From contig NZ_QRLV01000005.1 in the NCBI RefSeq assembly GCF_003472385.1, positions 1 to 64,000 on the forward strand: 64,000 nt of DNA. Direction: 5' to 3'. This document shows positions 46,842 to 56,574 of this stretch, one piece after another. The translations under genes and the position numbers were made by a program. Source of the stretch: Sutterella sp. AM11-39. Lineage in GTDB: Bacteria > Pseudomonadota > Gammaproteobacteria > Burkholderiales > Burkholderiaceae_F. Below the pieces are notes generated by a model. It worked only from the letters and a program-made list of their open reading frames with translations, searched no databases and had not been told where the DNA came from. Each line of letters opens with the position of its first letter. Within the stretch, counting starts at the first letter, position 1.

Positions 46842-47768
46842 TTACATTTTCTCCGGGGCCAGTTTGGCGATCAGCGCATCGAGATCGTCAAGGTCCGCGA
46901 AATCGATCACGATCTTGCCACGCCCCTTCTTTCCGTACACAACATGTACCGGTGCACCGATCGATTCGGCCAGGCGTTCTTCAAGAATGCGATCATCTGC
47001 ACTTGGTTCTTTCTTACCGTCCTTGGCCTTCTTCTCATTTCCCTTATCCGTCATGCGGGCAATCAGACGTTCGGTTTCGCGAACCGACAGATCCTTAGCG
47101 ACGATCTCGTTGGCCAACTGAATCTGTTCGGCCCCCGAAAGAGCCAGAAGTGCGCGAGCATGGCCCATGTCAATCTTGCCATCGGCAAGCATCTGCTTGA
47201 CCGCTTCGGTCAGGTTCAGCAGGCGCAACAGATTAGTCGTCGCAGAACGGCTGCGACCGATAGCCTCGGCAGCCTGCTCATGGGTATAGCCGAATTCTTC
47301 TATGAGACGGCTCACGCCAGCGGCTTCTTCCACAGCGTTCAAATCTTCGCGCTGCATATTTTCGATAAGCGCCATGGCAAGCGCGCTCTTATCATCGACT
47401 TCTCGAACAATGGCGGGAACTGTCTTTTTGCCAGCCAGCTTGCTTGCACGGTAGCGGCGTTCGCCGGCGATAATCTCATACCGACCGCTTGCAAGCGGTC
47501 GAACGATGATCGGACTGATTACGCCCTGCTGACGAATTGAGTCACTAAGCTCCTGCAGTTTTTCCTGCTCAATAAGTGTGCGCGGCTGATACTTGCCGGC
47601 CTTGAGCTGGCCAATTTCAATCTCTCGCACAGCAGGACCCTCGTTTTTCTCCTGTGCAGCAGCCGCAGCAGCTTTCGCCTTCGCCGGCGTCGGAATGTTG
47701 GCAGGCACCTCAGCACCCAATAGAGATGACAAGCCTCGACCGAGGCGACTGGTTTTCTTAGGTGGCAT
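46842..47768 (-). CDS. parB: Chromosome partitioning protein ParB
   Basis: 308 residues. The N-terminal CTPase/ParB domain includes QPRTLIEQEKLQELSDSIRQQG and the GERRYRAS box. The helix-turn-helix (about residues 165-190, THEQAAEAIGRSRSATTNLLRLLNL) reads parS, and the C-terminus dimerises. It loads at the parS sites at 52.2-52.8 kb, spreads, and is moved by ParA. It starts 7 bases after the parA stop. Linkers are Ala/Lys-rich. Confidence 0.96.
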   Translation of the reverse strand: MPPKKTSRLGRGLSSLLGAEVPANIPTPAKAKAAAAAAQEKNEGPAVREIEIGQLKAGKYQPRTLIEQEKLQELSDSIRQQGVISPIIVRPLASGRYEIIAGERRYRASKLAGKKTVPAIVREVDDKSALAMALIENMQREDLNAVEEAAGVSRLIEEFGYTHEQAAEAIGRSRSATTNLLRLLNLTEAVKQMLADGKIDMGHARALLALSGAEQIQLANEIVAKDLSVRETERLIARMTDKGNEKKAKDGKKEPSADDRILEERLAESIGAPVHVVYGKKGRGKIVIDFADLDDLDALIAKLAPEKM

Positions 47769-47774
47769 AACGCG

Positions 47775-48569
47775 TTACTCCTTTTGAGCGGCTTGTACTT
47801 CATCTTTGACGCGGCGAATTAGTTCGCGTCCAAAATCAAGGTAGGCTTTGGCACCCGTGCTTGTCTTCTTGTAGTACATCACGGGCTTACCGAAAGAGGG
47901 TGCTTCCGCCAGACTCACATTACGCGGAATCACCGTATCAAACACAACGGCACCGAAGGTCTGGATCAGTTCGTTGCTCACGAGGTTCTGCAACGAGATG
48001 CGCGGGCTGTACATGACGCGCAGCACACCTATCACCTTCAGGTTGGGATTCTTGTTGGCCACAACTCGATTGATCGTCTCGACCAGATCACTCAAGCCTT
48101 CCATCGCGTAGTACTCACACTGCATCGGGACAATCACCCCCATGGCACAGCACAACGCATTCACGGTGATAAGCGAAAGCGACGGAGGACAATCGATCAA
48201 AATGAAATCGTAGCGATCCTCGACCTTGGCAAGAATATTCTTGAGCAAATTGTCGCGATCTTTCATCTCAGCAATTTCAAGCTCAGCTGCCGACAATTCG
48301 CGATTGGAAGGCAGAACGTCGTATCCACCGACTTCGCTCTTCTGTACGACCTGGTCGAATTTGATCTTCTTGTTTACCAAAAGATCATAAATAGTGAATT
48401 CACACTCACTTTTTTCTACGCCGGATCCTGTGGTGGCATTCCCCTGGGCATCCAGGTCCACCAACAAAACTTTCTTGCGCTTTTTTGCCAAAGCGGCGGC
48501 TGTATTTACTGCAGTCGTTGTTTTTCCGACGCCGCCTTTCTGATTGGCGATGCAAAAGATATAAGCCAT
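47775..48569 (-). CDS. parA: Chromosome partitioning ATPase ParA (Soj)
   Basis: 264 residues. The deviant Walker A KGGVGKTTTAVNTAAAL includes the signature lysine, and LIDCPPSLSLITVNAL is the switch region. It lacks an extra N-terminal helix-turn-helix, so it is the chromosomal (Soj) type. It makes the ATP-dependent gradient that pulls ParB-parS complexes apart. Operon parA-parB. Confidence 0.96.
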   Translation of the reverse strand: MAYIFCIANQKGGVGKTTTAVNTAAALAKKRKKVLLVDLDAQGNATTGSGVEKSECEFTIYDLLVNKKIKFDQVVQKSEVGGYDVLPSNRELSAAELEIAEMKDRDNLLKNILAKVEDRYDFILIDCPPSLSLITVNALCCAMGVIVPMQCEYYAMEGLSDLVETINRVVANKNPNLKVIGVLRVMYSPRISLQNLVSNELIQTFGAVVFDTVIPRNVSLAEAPSFGKPVMYYKKTSTGAKAYLDFGRELIRRVKDEVQAAQKE

Positions 48570-48611
48570 CTTCTTTTTATGCTCCGTAATCTTATTTGCG
48601 CATCAAAGCGC

Positions 48612-49268
48612 TTAAAGTTGTGCCCACAATTCTGAAAATCCGGCCCAGAACGTGGAGACACCAAGACAAATCAAAATAAACGAGAAAATTCTTGCCAACG
48701 CGTCGGACCCGGCTGCACCAATGGCTCGTGTGATTCTGTCGCAATAGCGGTAACACACCCACACCAGAGCAATGCTCAGCCCAAGCCCCAACAAAGTGCC
48801 GACCAACTGACCAACATCCTCATAAGGAGTCGCACCGAGGGCTACGGCAACGGAAATGGCCCCCGGGCCGGTTGTCAACGGCAACGTAAACGGATAAAAA
48901 GCCATCGTCGAGAGAGCCCGCGCACTCTTAGGTTGTCCGGAAGGCGCTCCGTCTTCTTGTGCCGGCGCATTCAACGCCTGCCAACCGGCGCTAAAGAGCA
49001 CAATTCCCCCGGCCATCCTCAAAACACCGATCGAAATTCCGAAGAAGTTCAAAATGATGTTTCCGGCAAACAAACACACCACCAACACGATCAGCGAATA
49101 CAAACCAATGCGATTGGCCATAGCACTGCGCACATGAGGATCCACTCCGTTGGTAAGCGTCAGAAAAAACATCGCACCACCAAAGGGATTGAGCACAGGA
49201 ACCAAAGCCGCGAAGACCATAATGGCTGCCGTGTACAAATTGGCAATTTCAGATTCAAGCATGATCAT
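48612..49268 (-). CDS. MarC family integral membrane protein
   Basis: 218 residues with six membrane helices. It contains VLNPFGGAMFFLTLTNGVDP and the FPLTTGPGAI-like segment FTLPLTTGPGAISVAVALG, hallmarks of the MarC (UPF0056) family. The family's function is unclear; the historical link to antibiotic resistance was withdrawn. ATGs at 49268 and 49262 are both possible. It lies between rsmG and parA, which is not the usual place; in many genomes these are adjacent. Confidence 0.88.
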   Translation of the reverse strand: MIMLESEIANLYTAAIMVFAALVPVLNPFGGAMFFLTLTNGVDPHVRSAMANRIGLYSLIVLVVCLFAGNIILNFFGISIGVLRMAGGIVLFSAGWQALNAPAQEDGAPSGQPKSARALSTMAFYPFTLPLTTGPGAISVAVALGATPYEDVGQLVGTLLGLGLSIALVWVCYRYCDRITRAIGAAGSDALARIFSFILICLGVSTFWAGFSELWAQL

Positions 49269-49403
49269 TTTTTAGTTCAGAGTCCTGAAAATTGCTTGAT
49301 ATAGCTCTCTCATATGACAATTAGATGATTCCCCATTGATTTCAAAGGAATTTTTGAGTCCTTCAACTCAAATCGCGTTTAAATCACCTCAAATTCAAGA
49401 ACT

Positions 49404-50057
49404 TCAAGCAACCTTACGCTTGAGGACAATTAAAACACGTTCAATTTTTCCCTTTTCCAGAGTTAAACGCTGTTTTTTTTCGACTTCAACGTCGGGCGGC
49501 AACTCTTCGATTTCTTGCTCAGGAAACTTACCTTTCATTGCAAGCCAACGTCCGTCTTCTGCAAGAACGTCGCGCGTTAGTTCCACCATATCTTTTAGCG
49601 ATGCAAACGCACGGCTGGTCACCACTTCAAACGTTTTACTCTTCAGTGTTTCGATACGAGCATGGATCGGTTCCACATTAGAAAGGCGACACGTTACACA
49701 AGCCTGCTTCTGAAAAAGCGTTTTCTTTTGAACAGCGTCTACCATTGTGATCCGCAGATCAGGGCGCATGATCGCCAATGGAATTGCAGGAAGGCCACCT
49801 CCGCTGCCGACGTCCAAAACATTTTTCACATCTCCGACCAAATCGGAAAAGTGCTGGACAAGTGTCAGAGAATCAGCAATGTGCAGTCGTACCACATCTT
49901 CTGGATTCTTAATGCTTGTCAAGTTGTACGCATTATTCCAACGCAACAAAAGCGATGAAAAACGAGCCAATTTTTCAGCCTGATCTTCTGACAGTTCCAA
50001 CTGAATTTCATCGCGTACCTTTGCTTGGATTTCTGAAGCTTGAAAGTCCAACGCCAC
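49404..50057 (-). CDS. rsmG: 16S rRNA (guanine-N7)-methyltransferase RsmG
   Basis: 217 residues. The SAM site VLDVGSGGGLPAIPLAI lies near residue 80, and VTSRAFASLKDMVELTRDVL is the family's substrate-side motif. It methylates G527 of 16S rRNA, a site tied to streptomycin sensitivity. It begins two bases after the mnmG stop, the classical gidA-gidB pair. It is more AT-rich than genes further away. Confidence 0.95.
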   Translation of the reverse strand: MALDFQASEIQAKVRDEIQLELSEDQAEKLARFSSLLLRWNNAYNLTSIKNPEDVVRLHIADSLTLVQHFSDLVGDVKNVLDVGSGGGLPAIPLAIMRPDLRITMVDAVQKKTLFQKQACVTCRLSNVEPIHARIETLKSKTFEVVTSRAFASLKDMVELTRDVLAEDGRWLAMKGKFPEQEIEELPPDVEVEKKQRLTLEKGKIERVLIVLKRKVA

Positions 50058-50059
50058 GT

Positions 50060-51961
50060 TTAGTTACCCCACTTGAGACGTTTCAAATACACAAGAAGCA
50101 AAGAAACTGCAGCCGGAGTCACACCGGAAATTCTGGATGCCTGCCCCAAGGTTTCAGGACGGACAGCCTTGAGTTTTTGACGTACTTCGAACGACAATCC
50201 AATTACTTTATCGTAATCAAGATCAGAAGGCATAACCATTTCTTCGTGTGCCAACGTTTTCTGCACCTCTTCTTTTTGACGTTCGATATACCCCTTGTAC
50301 TTCAATGCGATCTCGATTTGTTCAATCTGACTTTCGTCCGTCAGAGGCGTTTCACTCACCATCTCTCCGCTTTGTTTCTTTAGAGACATGAGCGTGCCGT
50401 AAGATACATTCGGACGAGACAATAGGGCCGCCAAGTTATATTCGCGTTCGATACCGGTCCCCAACACTCGTTGGGCCTCTGCTGCTTCGATCACTTTAGG
50501 ATTGACCCAGGTAGTCTTCAGACGAGACAGTTCTGTTTCAACCGCCTCCTTTTTTCTCATGTAGCGATCGAATTTTTCATCACTAAGAACTCCCAATCTG
50601 TGTGCCGTTTCAGCTAGTCTCGCATCGGCATTATCTTCACGCAAGCTCAAGCGATATTCTGCGCGACTCGTGAACATACGATACGGTTCCGTGACGCCTC
50701 GCGTTGTCAAATCATCGATCATTACACCAAGATAAGCCTCATCGCGTCTCGGCGTCCATTCTTCCTTTTCAAGAGCTCGAGCCGCCGCGTTAATGCCGGC
50801 CAAAAGACCTTGAGCTGCAGCCTCTTCGTACCCAGTCGTACCGTTGATCTGACCAGCAAAGTACAAATTTTCAATTCGCTTGCATTCAAAGGTTCTCTTC
50901 AATTCTCGCGGATCGTAAAAATCGTACTCAATGGCATACCCCGGTCTAAGCAGATACGCATTCTCCAAACCAGGAATGCAATGGATCATCTCCAACTGAA
51001 CATCAAACGGAAGAGAAGTTGAGATACCGTTCGGATAGAACTCGTTTGTCGACAGTCCCTCAGGCTCCAAAAAGACCTGGTGACTATCCTTATCTTTGAA
51101 CCGTTGAACCTTATCTTCGATAGAAGGGCAATAACGAGGACCAATGCCTTCGATAATTCCGGAATACATCGGTGAACGATCTAAATTTCTACGAATGATG
51201 TCGTGCATTTTCTCGTTCGTGTGAGTAATCCAGCACGGAACCTGCCGAGGATGCTCAATTCCGGGCTCCATTAACGAAAAGGATGGAACAGGATTTAAAT
51301 CCCCCGGCTGCTCTTTGCATTTTGAAAAATCGATGGATCTTCCATCAATTCGAGCAGGAGTTCCAGTCTTCAGACGCCCTTTCGGAAGACCCAGATCAAT
51401 CAATCGTTCTGCTAATTTAATGGATGGAGGATCCCCTGCACGGCCGGCAGAAAAATGATCCAGACCTATATGAACCAGACCATTTAAAAATGTTCCACTG
51501 CAAATTACAACACTCTTTGCAGAGAATCGACATCCTGTTTTGCTCACTACCCCACAAACTCGATTGTTTTCCACAATCAAATCGTCAGCAGCCATTTGGA
51601 AAACAAAGAGATTAGGCTGATTCTCAATGCGACTACGCATCACTACGCGGTACAGATTTCGATCAATCTGAGCGCGTGTTGCTCGGACTGCAGGACCTTT
51701 CGATCGATTCAAAATTCGAAACTGAATACCTGCGGCATCAGTCACGACCCCCATTGCGCCACCCATTGCGTCAACCTCTTTAACTAGGTGACCTTTACCG
51801 ATGCCTCCAATAGACGGGTTACACGACAACTGTCCGATAGTATCCATATTGTGTGTGATCAAAAGTGTTTTCGCCCCCATTCTTGCTGAAGCTAAAGCAG
51901 CCTCAGCACCGGCGTGACCACAACCAACCACCACAACATCAAATAAATCCGGGTAATTCAT
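50060..51961 (-). CDS. mnmG: tRNA uridine-34 carboxymethylaminomethyl enzyme MnmG
   Basis: 633 residues. The FAD-binding start is [22 protein letters not shown]. The family motifs [28 protein letters not shown] and [17 protein letters not shown] follow. With MnmE (55.1 kb) it modifies the wobble uridine of several tRNAs. It heads the mnmG-rsmG unit. The region upstream is the parS cluster. No strong ribosome site precedes the ATG. Base composition is visibly AT-richer than in the cyd or glm genes. Confidence 0.97.
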   Translation of the reverse strand: MNYPDLFDVVVVGCGHAGAEAALASARMGAKTLLITHNMDTIGQLSCNPSIGGIGKGHLVKEVDAMGGAMGVVTDAAGIQFRILNRSKGPAVRATRAQIDRNLYRVVMRSRIENQPNLFVFQMAADDLIVENNRVCGVVSKTGCRFSAKSVVICSGTFLNGLVHIGLDHFSAGRAGDPPSIKLAERLIDLGLPKGRLKTGTPARIDGRSIDFSKCKEQPGDLNPVPSFSLMEPGIEHPRQVPCWITHTNEKMHDIIRRNLDRSPMYSGIIEGIGPRYCPSIEDKVQRFKDKDSHQVFLEPEGLSTNEFYPNGISTSLPFDVQLEMIHCIPGLENAYLLRPGYAIEYDFYDPRELKRTFECKRIENLYFAGQINGTTGYEEAAAQGLLAGINAAARALEKEEWTPRRDEAYLGVMIDDLTTRGVTEPYRMFTSRAEYRLSLREDNADARLAETAHRLGVLSDEKFDRYMRKKEAVETELSRLKTTWVNPKVIEAAEAQRVLGTGIEREYNLAALLSRPNVSYGTLMSLKKQSGEMVSETPLTDESQIEQIEIALKYKGYIERQKEEVQKTLAHEEMVMPSDLDYDKVIGLSFEVRQKLKAVRPETLGQASRISGVTPAAVSLLLVYLKRLKWGN

Positions 51962-52194
51962 TTTTTAAGGAGTGCACCAACTTCTATCAATTTACCTTCT
52001 TCAAAGGCATCTTTAAGCGTGCATATCACAGAAAAGATTGTCGACCAAAACTTTTAGCAATACAGATTTTTTTGCCAGTCGAAATTCTACTTTTCATCCA
52101 TCTCATCAGATTATTTTTTTTGCGATTTTCTTGTCCTAAGCCAAACTTTCTTTTCTATCCTCCACTTCATCTCATCTTTTTTTCACCTCTTGAA

Positions 52195-52210
52195 TGTTTC
52201 ACGTGAAACA
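52195..52210. promoter_or_regulatory. parS site 1
   Basis: TGTTTCACGTGAAACA, the exact 16-bp consensus palindrome bound by chromosomal ParB. parB is encoded 4.4 kb away. Confidence 0.95.
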
Positions 52211-52299
52211 CCCCTTCAGCTCTCTCCTCGTTTTATTTAGATGGTGCATTTCACTTCCTCTATTTTTTACACCATATCGCGCAGTCTCTTTATCTTTTT

Positions 52300-52315
52300 T
52301 GTTTCACGTGAAACA
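52300..52315. promoter_or_regulatory. parS site 2
   Basis: Exact TGTTTCACGTGAAACA, 105 bases after site 1. Confidence 0.95.
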
Positions 52316-52432
52316 TTCGCAAAATCCTAAATCTCTCAAAAAATCATAATCACCAACTTTGGTTTTAACTTTTTTTTAATGTCAACACAGACCACTTCAA
52401 CCTTCTACATCATCAAACTTCACTACCAGAGA

Positions 52433-52448
52433 TGTTTCACGTGAAACA
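52433..52448. promoter_or_regulatory. parS site 3
   Basis: Exact TGTTTCACGTGAAACA, 133 bases after site 2. Confidence 0.95.
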
Positions 52449-52640
52449 ATCTAATAACTCACCTCTCTCACCACTCACTCCATCATCATTGACTCTTTTA
52501 TTTTTTCCTACACCTGCAATCACACCTACAAATATCTCTCTTGCAATCCATAAATTACTGTGCCAGTTTGTAATCGCATTTCTTCTTAGCAATACGTCAC
52601 ACTAAACAATCTGTTCTCTAGTCATTATTACTTCAAGATA

Positions 52641-52656
52641 TGTTTCACGTGAAACA
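52641..52656. promoter_or_regulatory. parS site 4
   Basis: Exact TGTTTCACGTGAAACA, 208 bases after site 3. Confidence 0.95.
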
Positions 52657-52796
52657 TCCTTCCTAAACAAACTCATCCTCCTCATTTTGAAATCAAAACT
52701 ATTTCAGTCCTCCACTCAATATCAAAACTTACTCCATACGACAACCGCATTTTGTTTCTTAAAAAAATTTAGATCCTTTCCTTGTCATCTCCACCA

Positions 52797-52812
52797 TGTT
52801 TCACGTGAAACA
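52797..52812. promoter_or_regulatory. parS site 5
   Basis: Exact TGTTTCACGTGAAACA, 156 bases after site 4; the closest to thiC. Confidence 0.95.
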
Positions 52813-52987
52813 TGTGTCCTATAGATCCACCTACACAATATTTTTTCCTTTAAAATCAATATATTAGATTAAATTTAAAGGCCACCGAACATCTTTCTGT
52901 GTTAAACAAGCTAAGCAGTGTGTTTTTCAGCTAAATTGTGTGACCCTACCTTTCTTTTCAAATCTTCATCGTCTTCCGGGTGTACGC

Positions 52988-54634
52988 ATGACAACCACAA
53001 GCACCACTATTTCGATCCAATCACCTCATCACTCAGGAAAGGATCTCCTTTTTCAGGGACGTCTTGCCGGAGAGCGCTTTTACGATGTGTCTGTCACAGG
53101 AGAAAAAGTTCCCTTTCGACGCATTCGCCTGAGTCCGACTCCTCAAGCATTCGGAGGACATCCGCAGCCTTCCGTTTACCTCACGGATGTCACCGGCCCC
53201 TTTGGAGAAAACGGAAACAATGAAACTCCAATAAAACGCCAGCGTCCGCTTCCCGGCGCTCCGACTCAATTGGCCGCCGCACGCGCAGGCATAGTGACTC
53301 CGGAGATGGCATATGTCGCCACACGTGAAAATCTCTGCCGCCAACATCTCAAAACAGAAGTGGATGCTTTAGGCAACGAAAAGTTGATCAAACTGCTGTC
53401 TCCCGCACTCGATGCTCCTCTGTTCACACCGGAGAAGGTTCGCGAGTTGGTGGCCACCAGACAAGCCGTCATTCCGTGTAACTTCAAGCACCCTGAATGT
53501 GAACCAATGGTCATCGGCAAACACTTCTCGACCAAAGTGAATGCCAACATCGGAACATCCTCATCCTCAAAGGATTGGCACGAAGAGCTCGATAAACTTA
53601 AAGAATCTTTGCTGTGCGGAGCAAATACCGTGATGGATCTTTCTACCGGAAAATCCATCATCCAGACTCGAGAAATGATTCTCAGGCACTCTCCCGTCCC
53701 TGTTGGAACAGTGCCTCTCTATGAAACACTGGAACGTGCCGGAGGCAAGCCCGAGCAGATGTCCTGGGAAATTTTCAAAGAAGTCATGATTGACCAAGCT
53801 GAGCAAGGCGTCGACTACATGACTATCCACGCAGGACTATTGAATGCGCACGTCGAGCTGACACGTTCTCGTCTGACCGGCATTGTCTCGCGCGGCGGCG
53901 GTTTGATCACTGTTTGGATGCGCAAGCATGGCAAAGAGAATTTCCTGTATGACCACTTCGATGAAATTCTTGATATTGCCGCGCGTTACGACATCACGCT
54001 CTCACTCGGTGACGGCCTGCGGTCGGGAAGTCTTCACGACGGCAACGATGCTGCACAGTTTGCAGAACTCCAGACGCTCGGCGAACTGAACCGGGCTGCC
54101 GGCAAGCGTGACGTTCAAGTCATGATTGAAGGGCCCGGTCACATTCCGCTCAACGGCATTGCCTTGAATCAGATCAAAGAAGAAAAGCTGTGTGACGGCG
54201 CTCCGTTCTATACCCTTGGACCGCTGGTGACCGACTGCGGTGCGGGTTACGACCATGTCACGGCAGCCATCGGCGGGGCCATCATCGGCTCGCACGGAAC
54301 CGCCATGCTTTGCTACGTCACACCGAAAGAACATCTCGGTCTTCCCGATGCCGACGATGTCAGAGAAGGTCTTGCAGTCTTCCGCATTGCAGCGCACGCC
54401 GCCGACATTGCCAAAGGCATTCCCGGCGCGACAATTCGCGATTTGATGATGAGTGCAGCACGTTTTGAATTCCGCTGGAATGATCAGTTCAATCTGTCAG
54501 TAGATTCTGCTCGAGCAGCCAGTATGCATGACGAAACCCTCGGAGGCTCAGGAGGTCGAGACGCGCATTTCTGCAGCATGTGCGGTCCCGGCTTCTGCCC
54601 AATGAAACTCGCTCGCGATCTGTTTGACGATTAA
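52988..54634 (+). CDS. thiC: Phosphomethylpyrimidine synthase ThiC
   Basis: 548 residues from the ATG at 52988. Core motifs include [16 protein letters not shown], the SRGGG loop, EGPGHIPLN, and the C-terminal cluster motif CSMCGPGFC that holds the 4Fe-4S of this radical-SAM enzyme. It turns aminoimidazole ribotide into the thiamine pyrimidine. It is shorter than E. coli ThiC at the N-terminus. A GTG 16 codons upstream is possible but unsupported. It runs opposite to mnmG and away from the parS zone. No riboswitch is visible upstream. Confidence 0.96.
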   Translation: MTTTSTTISIQSPHHSGKDLLFQGRLAGERFYDVSVTGEKVPFRRIRLSPTPQAFGGHPQPSVYLTDVTGPFGENGNNETPIKRQRPLPGAPTQLAAARAGIVTPEMAYVATRENLCRQHLKTEVDALGNEKLIKLLSPALDAPLFTPEKVRELVATRQAVIPCNFKHPECEPMVIGKHFSTKVNANIGTSSSSKDWHEELDKLKESLLCGANTVMDLSTGKSIIQTREMILRHSPVPVGTVPLYETLERAGGKPEQMSWEIFKEVMIDQAEQGVDYMTIHAGLLNAHVELTRSRLTGIVSRGGGLITVWMRKHGKENFLYDHFDEILDIAARYDITLSLGDGLRSGSLHDGNDAAQFAELQTLGELNRAAGKRDVQVMIEGPGHIPLNGIALNQIKEEKLCDGAPFYTLGPLVTDCGAGYDHVTAAIGGAIIGSHGTAMLCYVTPKEHLGLPDADDVREGLAVFRIAAHAADIAKGIPGATIRDLMMSAARFEFRWNDQFNLSVDSARAASMHDETLGGSGGRDAHFCSMCGPGFCPMKLARDLFDD

Positions 54635-54649
54635 CTTGACCAAACAAAT

Positions 54650-54690
54650 GCCCGGAAAGATGAAGTTCAGGCTTCTCTTTTCGGGCTTAC
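54650..54690. terminator. Terminator between thiC and the small membrane gene
   Basis: GCCCGGAAAGA (54650-54660) pairs with TCTTTTCGGGC (54676-54686) with one G-T pair. TTACTTTG follows on the plus strand. It serves thiC. Confidence 0.75.
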
Positions 54691-55016
54691 TTTGTCTGTT
54701 CATCCTTTCGGCGTTTTCTTCCGACAACCAACCAGGACAACAGCAGCAGCGGCCATAAAAAGGCGCTCACTATCCACTTAATCATCAACCCAGCCGTCAC
54801 TTTTTTGCTCATATTGCGCCAGGTCAACGAAAAAATAGCAACGGCACCGGCAACCCCCCAAAGCAAAATCACGCAATAAATTAAGGCTCTTTGGTTGTAC
54901 GAATCACCGAACGTAGCAAAGAAAGCCGCAATTGGAACGCAGGCAACTACCACGATAGCCGCACAGACGGCTGCTGCGATGGCGTTTTGTGTGGAGTTTT
55001 TCGGGGGAAGACTCAT
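54687..55016 (-). CDS. Small membrane protein of unknown function
   Basis: 109 residues with three hydrophobic segments (about 11-33, 43-63, 79-99) and a basic C-terminal tail (VVGRKRRKDEQTK), suggesting a cytoplasmic C-terminus. I do not recognise a family. It is convergent with thiC and divergent from mnmE. A weak coding call, but length, helix pattern and a separate terminator make it plausible. Confidence 0.55.
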   Translation of the reverse strand: MSLPPKNSTQNAIAAAVCAAIVVVACVPIAAFFATFGDSYNQRALIYCVILLWGVAGAVAIFSLTWRNMSKKVTAGLMIKWIVSAFLWPLLLLSWLVVGRKRRKDEQTK

Positions 55017-55091
55017 AATATCGTTCGTAAAGACGGCAGTTGAATGACCCCGTCAATATTACCCGAGCACTGAACGCAACCCACAGTTTCT

Positions 55092-56462
55092 ATGGTTTCC
55101 GATAAAGACCCTATCGTCGCCCGAAGCAGCGCCCCCGGCCGAGGTGGTATCGGCGTAGTTCGCATTTCAGGCACTAAAGAACAAGTGAATATTATTTCAC
55201 AAATTCTTTTTCCTCAAAAAGAACTCAAGCCACGCTACGCCCATCTACTATCCTTCAAGGATTCCGACGGGCATTTGATTGACCGCGCTATTGTCATCCG
55301 TTACTTCGGCCCTGCTTCCTATACCGGAGAGGACGTCCTTGAGATTCAAGCGCACGGCGGTCCGGCCTTGCAGCAGGTTATTCTGGAACGCTGTCTTCAG
55401 GCAGGACGCGAGATCGGTCTTCGTACGGCCGAACCCGGCGAATTCACCAAGCGCGCCTTTTTGAACAATCGCATGGATTTGGCGCAAGCCGAAGCCGTGG
55501 CTGACCTGATTGAAGCCAATTCAAGTGCGGCCGTACGTGCCGCCGCCCGGTCCCTGCAAGGAGAGTTTTCTAAACGCATTCACGAAATCAACGCGGATCT
55601 TTTGGAACTGCGTGCCTACATTGAAGCCACCATTGATTTCCCGGAAGAGGAAATAGACTTTATTGAAAGCGGTCACGTCAATGAACGCGTGACAACAATC
55701 TCGCAAAAGCTCATGCAACTGCAAAACGCAGCTATGCGAGGTAAGGTTCTTCGCGAGGGTCTCACGGTTGTTCTCGCCGGCGCTCCTAACGTTGGCAAGA
55801 GCTCTCTTATGAATGCTCTGGCCTGCGACGATGTCGCTATCGTCACTGACATTGCGGGCACCACACGAGACCGCATCACTCACACGATTCACTTGGACGG
55901 TTTGGCTGTCAATCTGATCGATACGGCTGGCGTCCGTCACACCGACAACGAGGTTGAGCGTATCGGCATTGAACGCACGCTGCAGTCGGTTGAAAATGCC
56001 GACATTGTGCTTCTGCTTCGAAGCGCCGATCAGACGGAGTCCCGGGAAGAAGAAGAAGCACTGTCTCTTATTCTTCCCCGACTGCGAGAAGGCGTGGAGT
56101 TTCTCAACGTCTTCAATAAGATCGATCTTGCGACAGAAAAAGCCCCGAAAGACGCCATCGGCATTTCAGCAAAGACAGGAGAGGGTGTTGAAAACCTGGT
56201 GTCCCGTCTCAAGACAATCGCCGGAGAGTCGGAAAGCGAGGAGGGGGACTTTCTTGCACGAGCCCGTCATTTGGACTGTCTGGCACGCGCCTGCGAACAT
56301 CTGCACGTTCTTGCGGACAACGCCGTCGGCCGCACCGTAGGGCTCGACATTGCGGCCGAGGAATTAAGGCTGGCCGGAAATGCTCTGGGAGAAATCGTCG
56401 GAGAAACCACCCCGGACAATCTTTTAGGCATGATCTTCTCCAAGTTCTGCATCGGCAAGTAG
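55092..56462 (+). CDS. mnmE: tRNA modification GTPase MnmE
   Basis: 456 residues. The N-terminal tetrahydrofolate-binding domain (IVARSSAPGRGGIGVVRISG, YTGEDVLEIQAHGG) is followed by the helical domain and the G domain: GAPNVGKSSLMNAL, DIAGTTRD, DTAGVR and NKID. It ends with the invariant C-terminal Cys motif (FCIGK). It is the partner of MnmG. Here it points towards yidC, not in line with it as in most relatives. No longer start is needed. Confidence 0.97.
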   Translation: MVSDKDPIVARSSAPGRGGIGVVRISGTKEQVNIISQILFPQKELKPRYAHLLSFKDSDGHLIDRAIVIRYFGPASYTGEDVLEIQAHGGPALQQVILERCLQAGREIGLRTAEPGEFTKRAFLNNRMDLAQAEAVADLIEANSSAAVRAAARSLQGEFSKRIHEINADLLELRAYIEATIDFPEEEIDFIESGHVNERVTTISQKLMQLQNAAMRGKVLREGLTVVLAGAPNVGKSSLMNALACDDVAIVTDIAGTTRDRITHTIHLDGLAVNLIDTAGVRHTDNEVERIGIERTLQSVENADIVLLLRSADQTESREEEEALSLILPRLREGVEFLNVFNKIDLATEKAPKDAIGISAKTGEGVENLVSRLKTIAGESESEEGDFLARARHLDCLARACEHLHVLADNAVGRTVGLDIAAEELRLAGNALGEIVGETTPDNLLGMIFSKFCIGK

Positions 56463-56489
56463 ATCGTTGTACATCATAAAAAAAAAGAC

Positions 56490-56532
56490 TCGCCCCGGTC
56501 TCCAGTAACGGAAATCGGGGCGAACGTTTTTT
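56490..56532. terminator. Bidirectional terminator between mnmE and yidC
   Basis: TCGCCCCG (56490-56497) pairs with CGGGGCGA (56516-56523). The plus strand ends in TTTTTTT and the minus strand in a T-run (the complement of 56479-56487), so it serves both convergent genes. Confidence 0.85.
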
Positions 56533-56574
56533 TGTCAGAAGTTTTTTACCGCCTTACGACGGTAACGCGTCTTC

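Larger units (their letters stand above)
51962..52987. other. 1-kb non-coding, G-poor spacer holding the parS cluster
   Basis: 1026 bases with no credible gene on either strand. It has five exact parS sites. Outside these the plus strand is strongly pyrimidine-rich: in the lines 52501-52560 and 52681-52740 I count 3 G against 18 and 17 C. No exact DnaA box (TTATCCACA) is seen. A TPP riboswitch before thiC is also not seen. The region probably acts as the centromere-like ParB loading zone. Confidence 0.75.

Noticed and set aside
51962..52987. Short open frames in the parS spacer (for example 51865-52206 on the plus strand).
   Set aside because: Phe/Leu/Ser-rich translations of pyrimidine-rich DNA, with no ribosome site or family.
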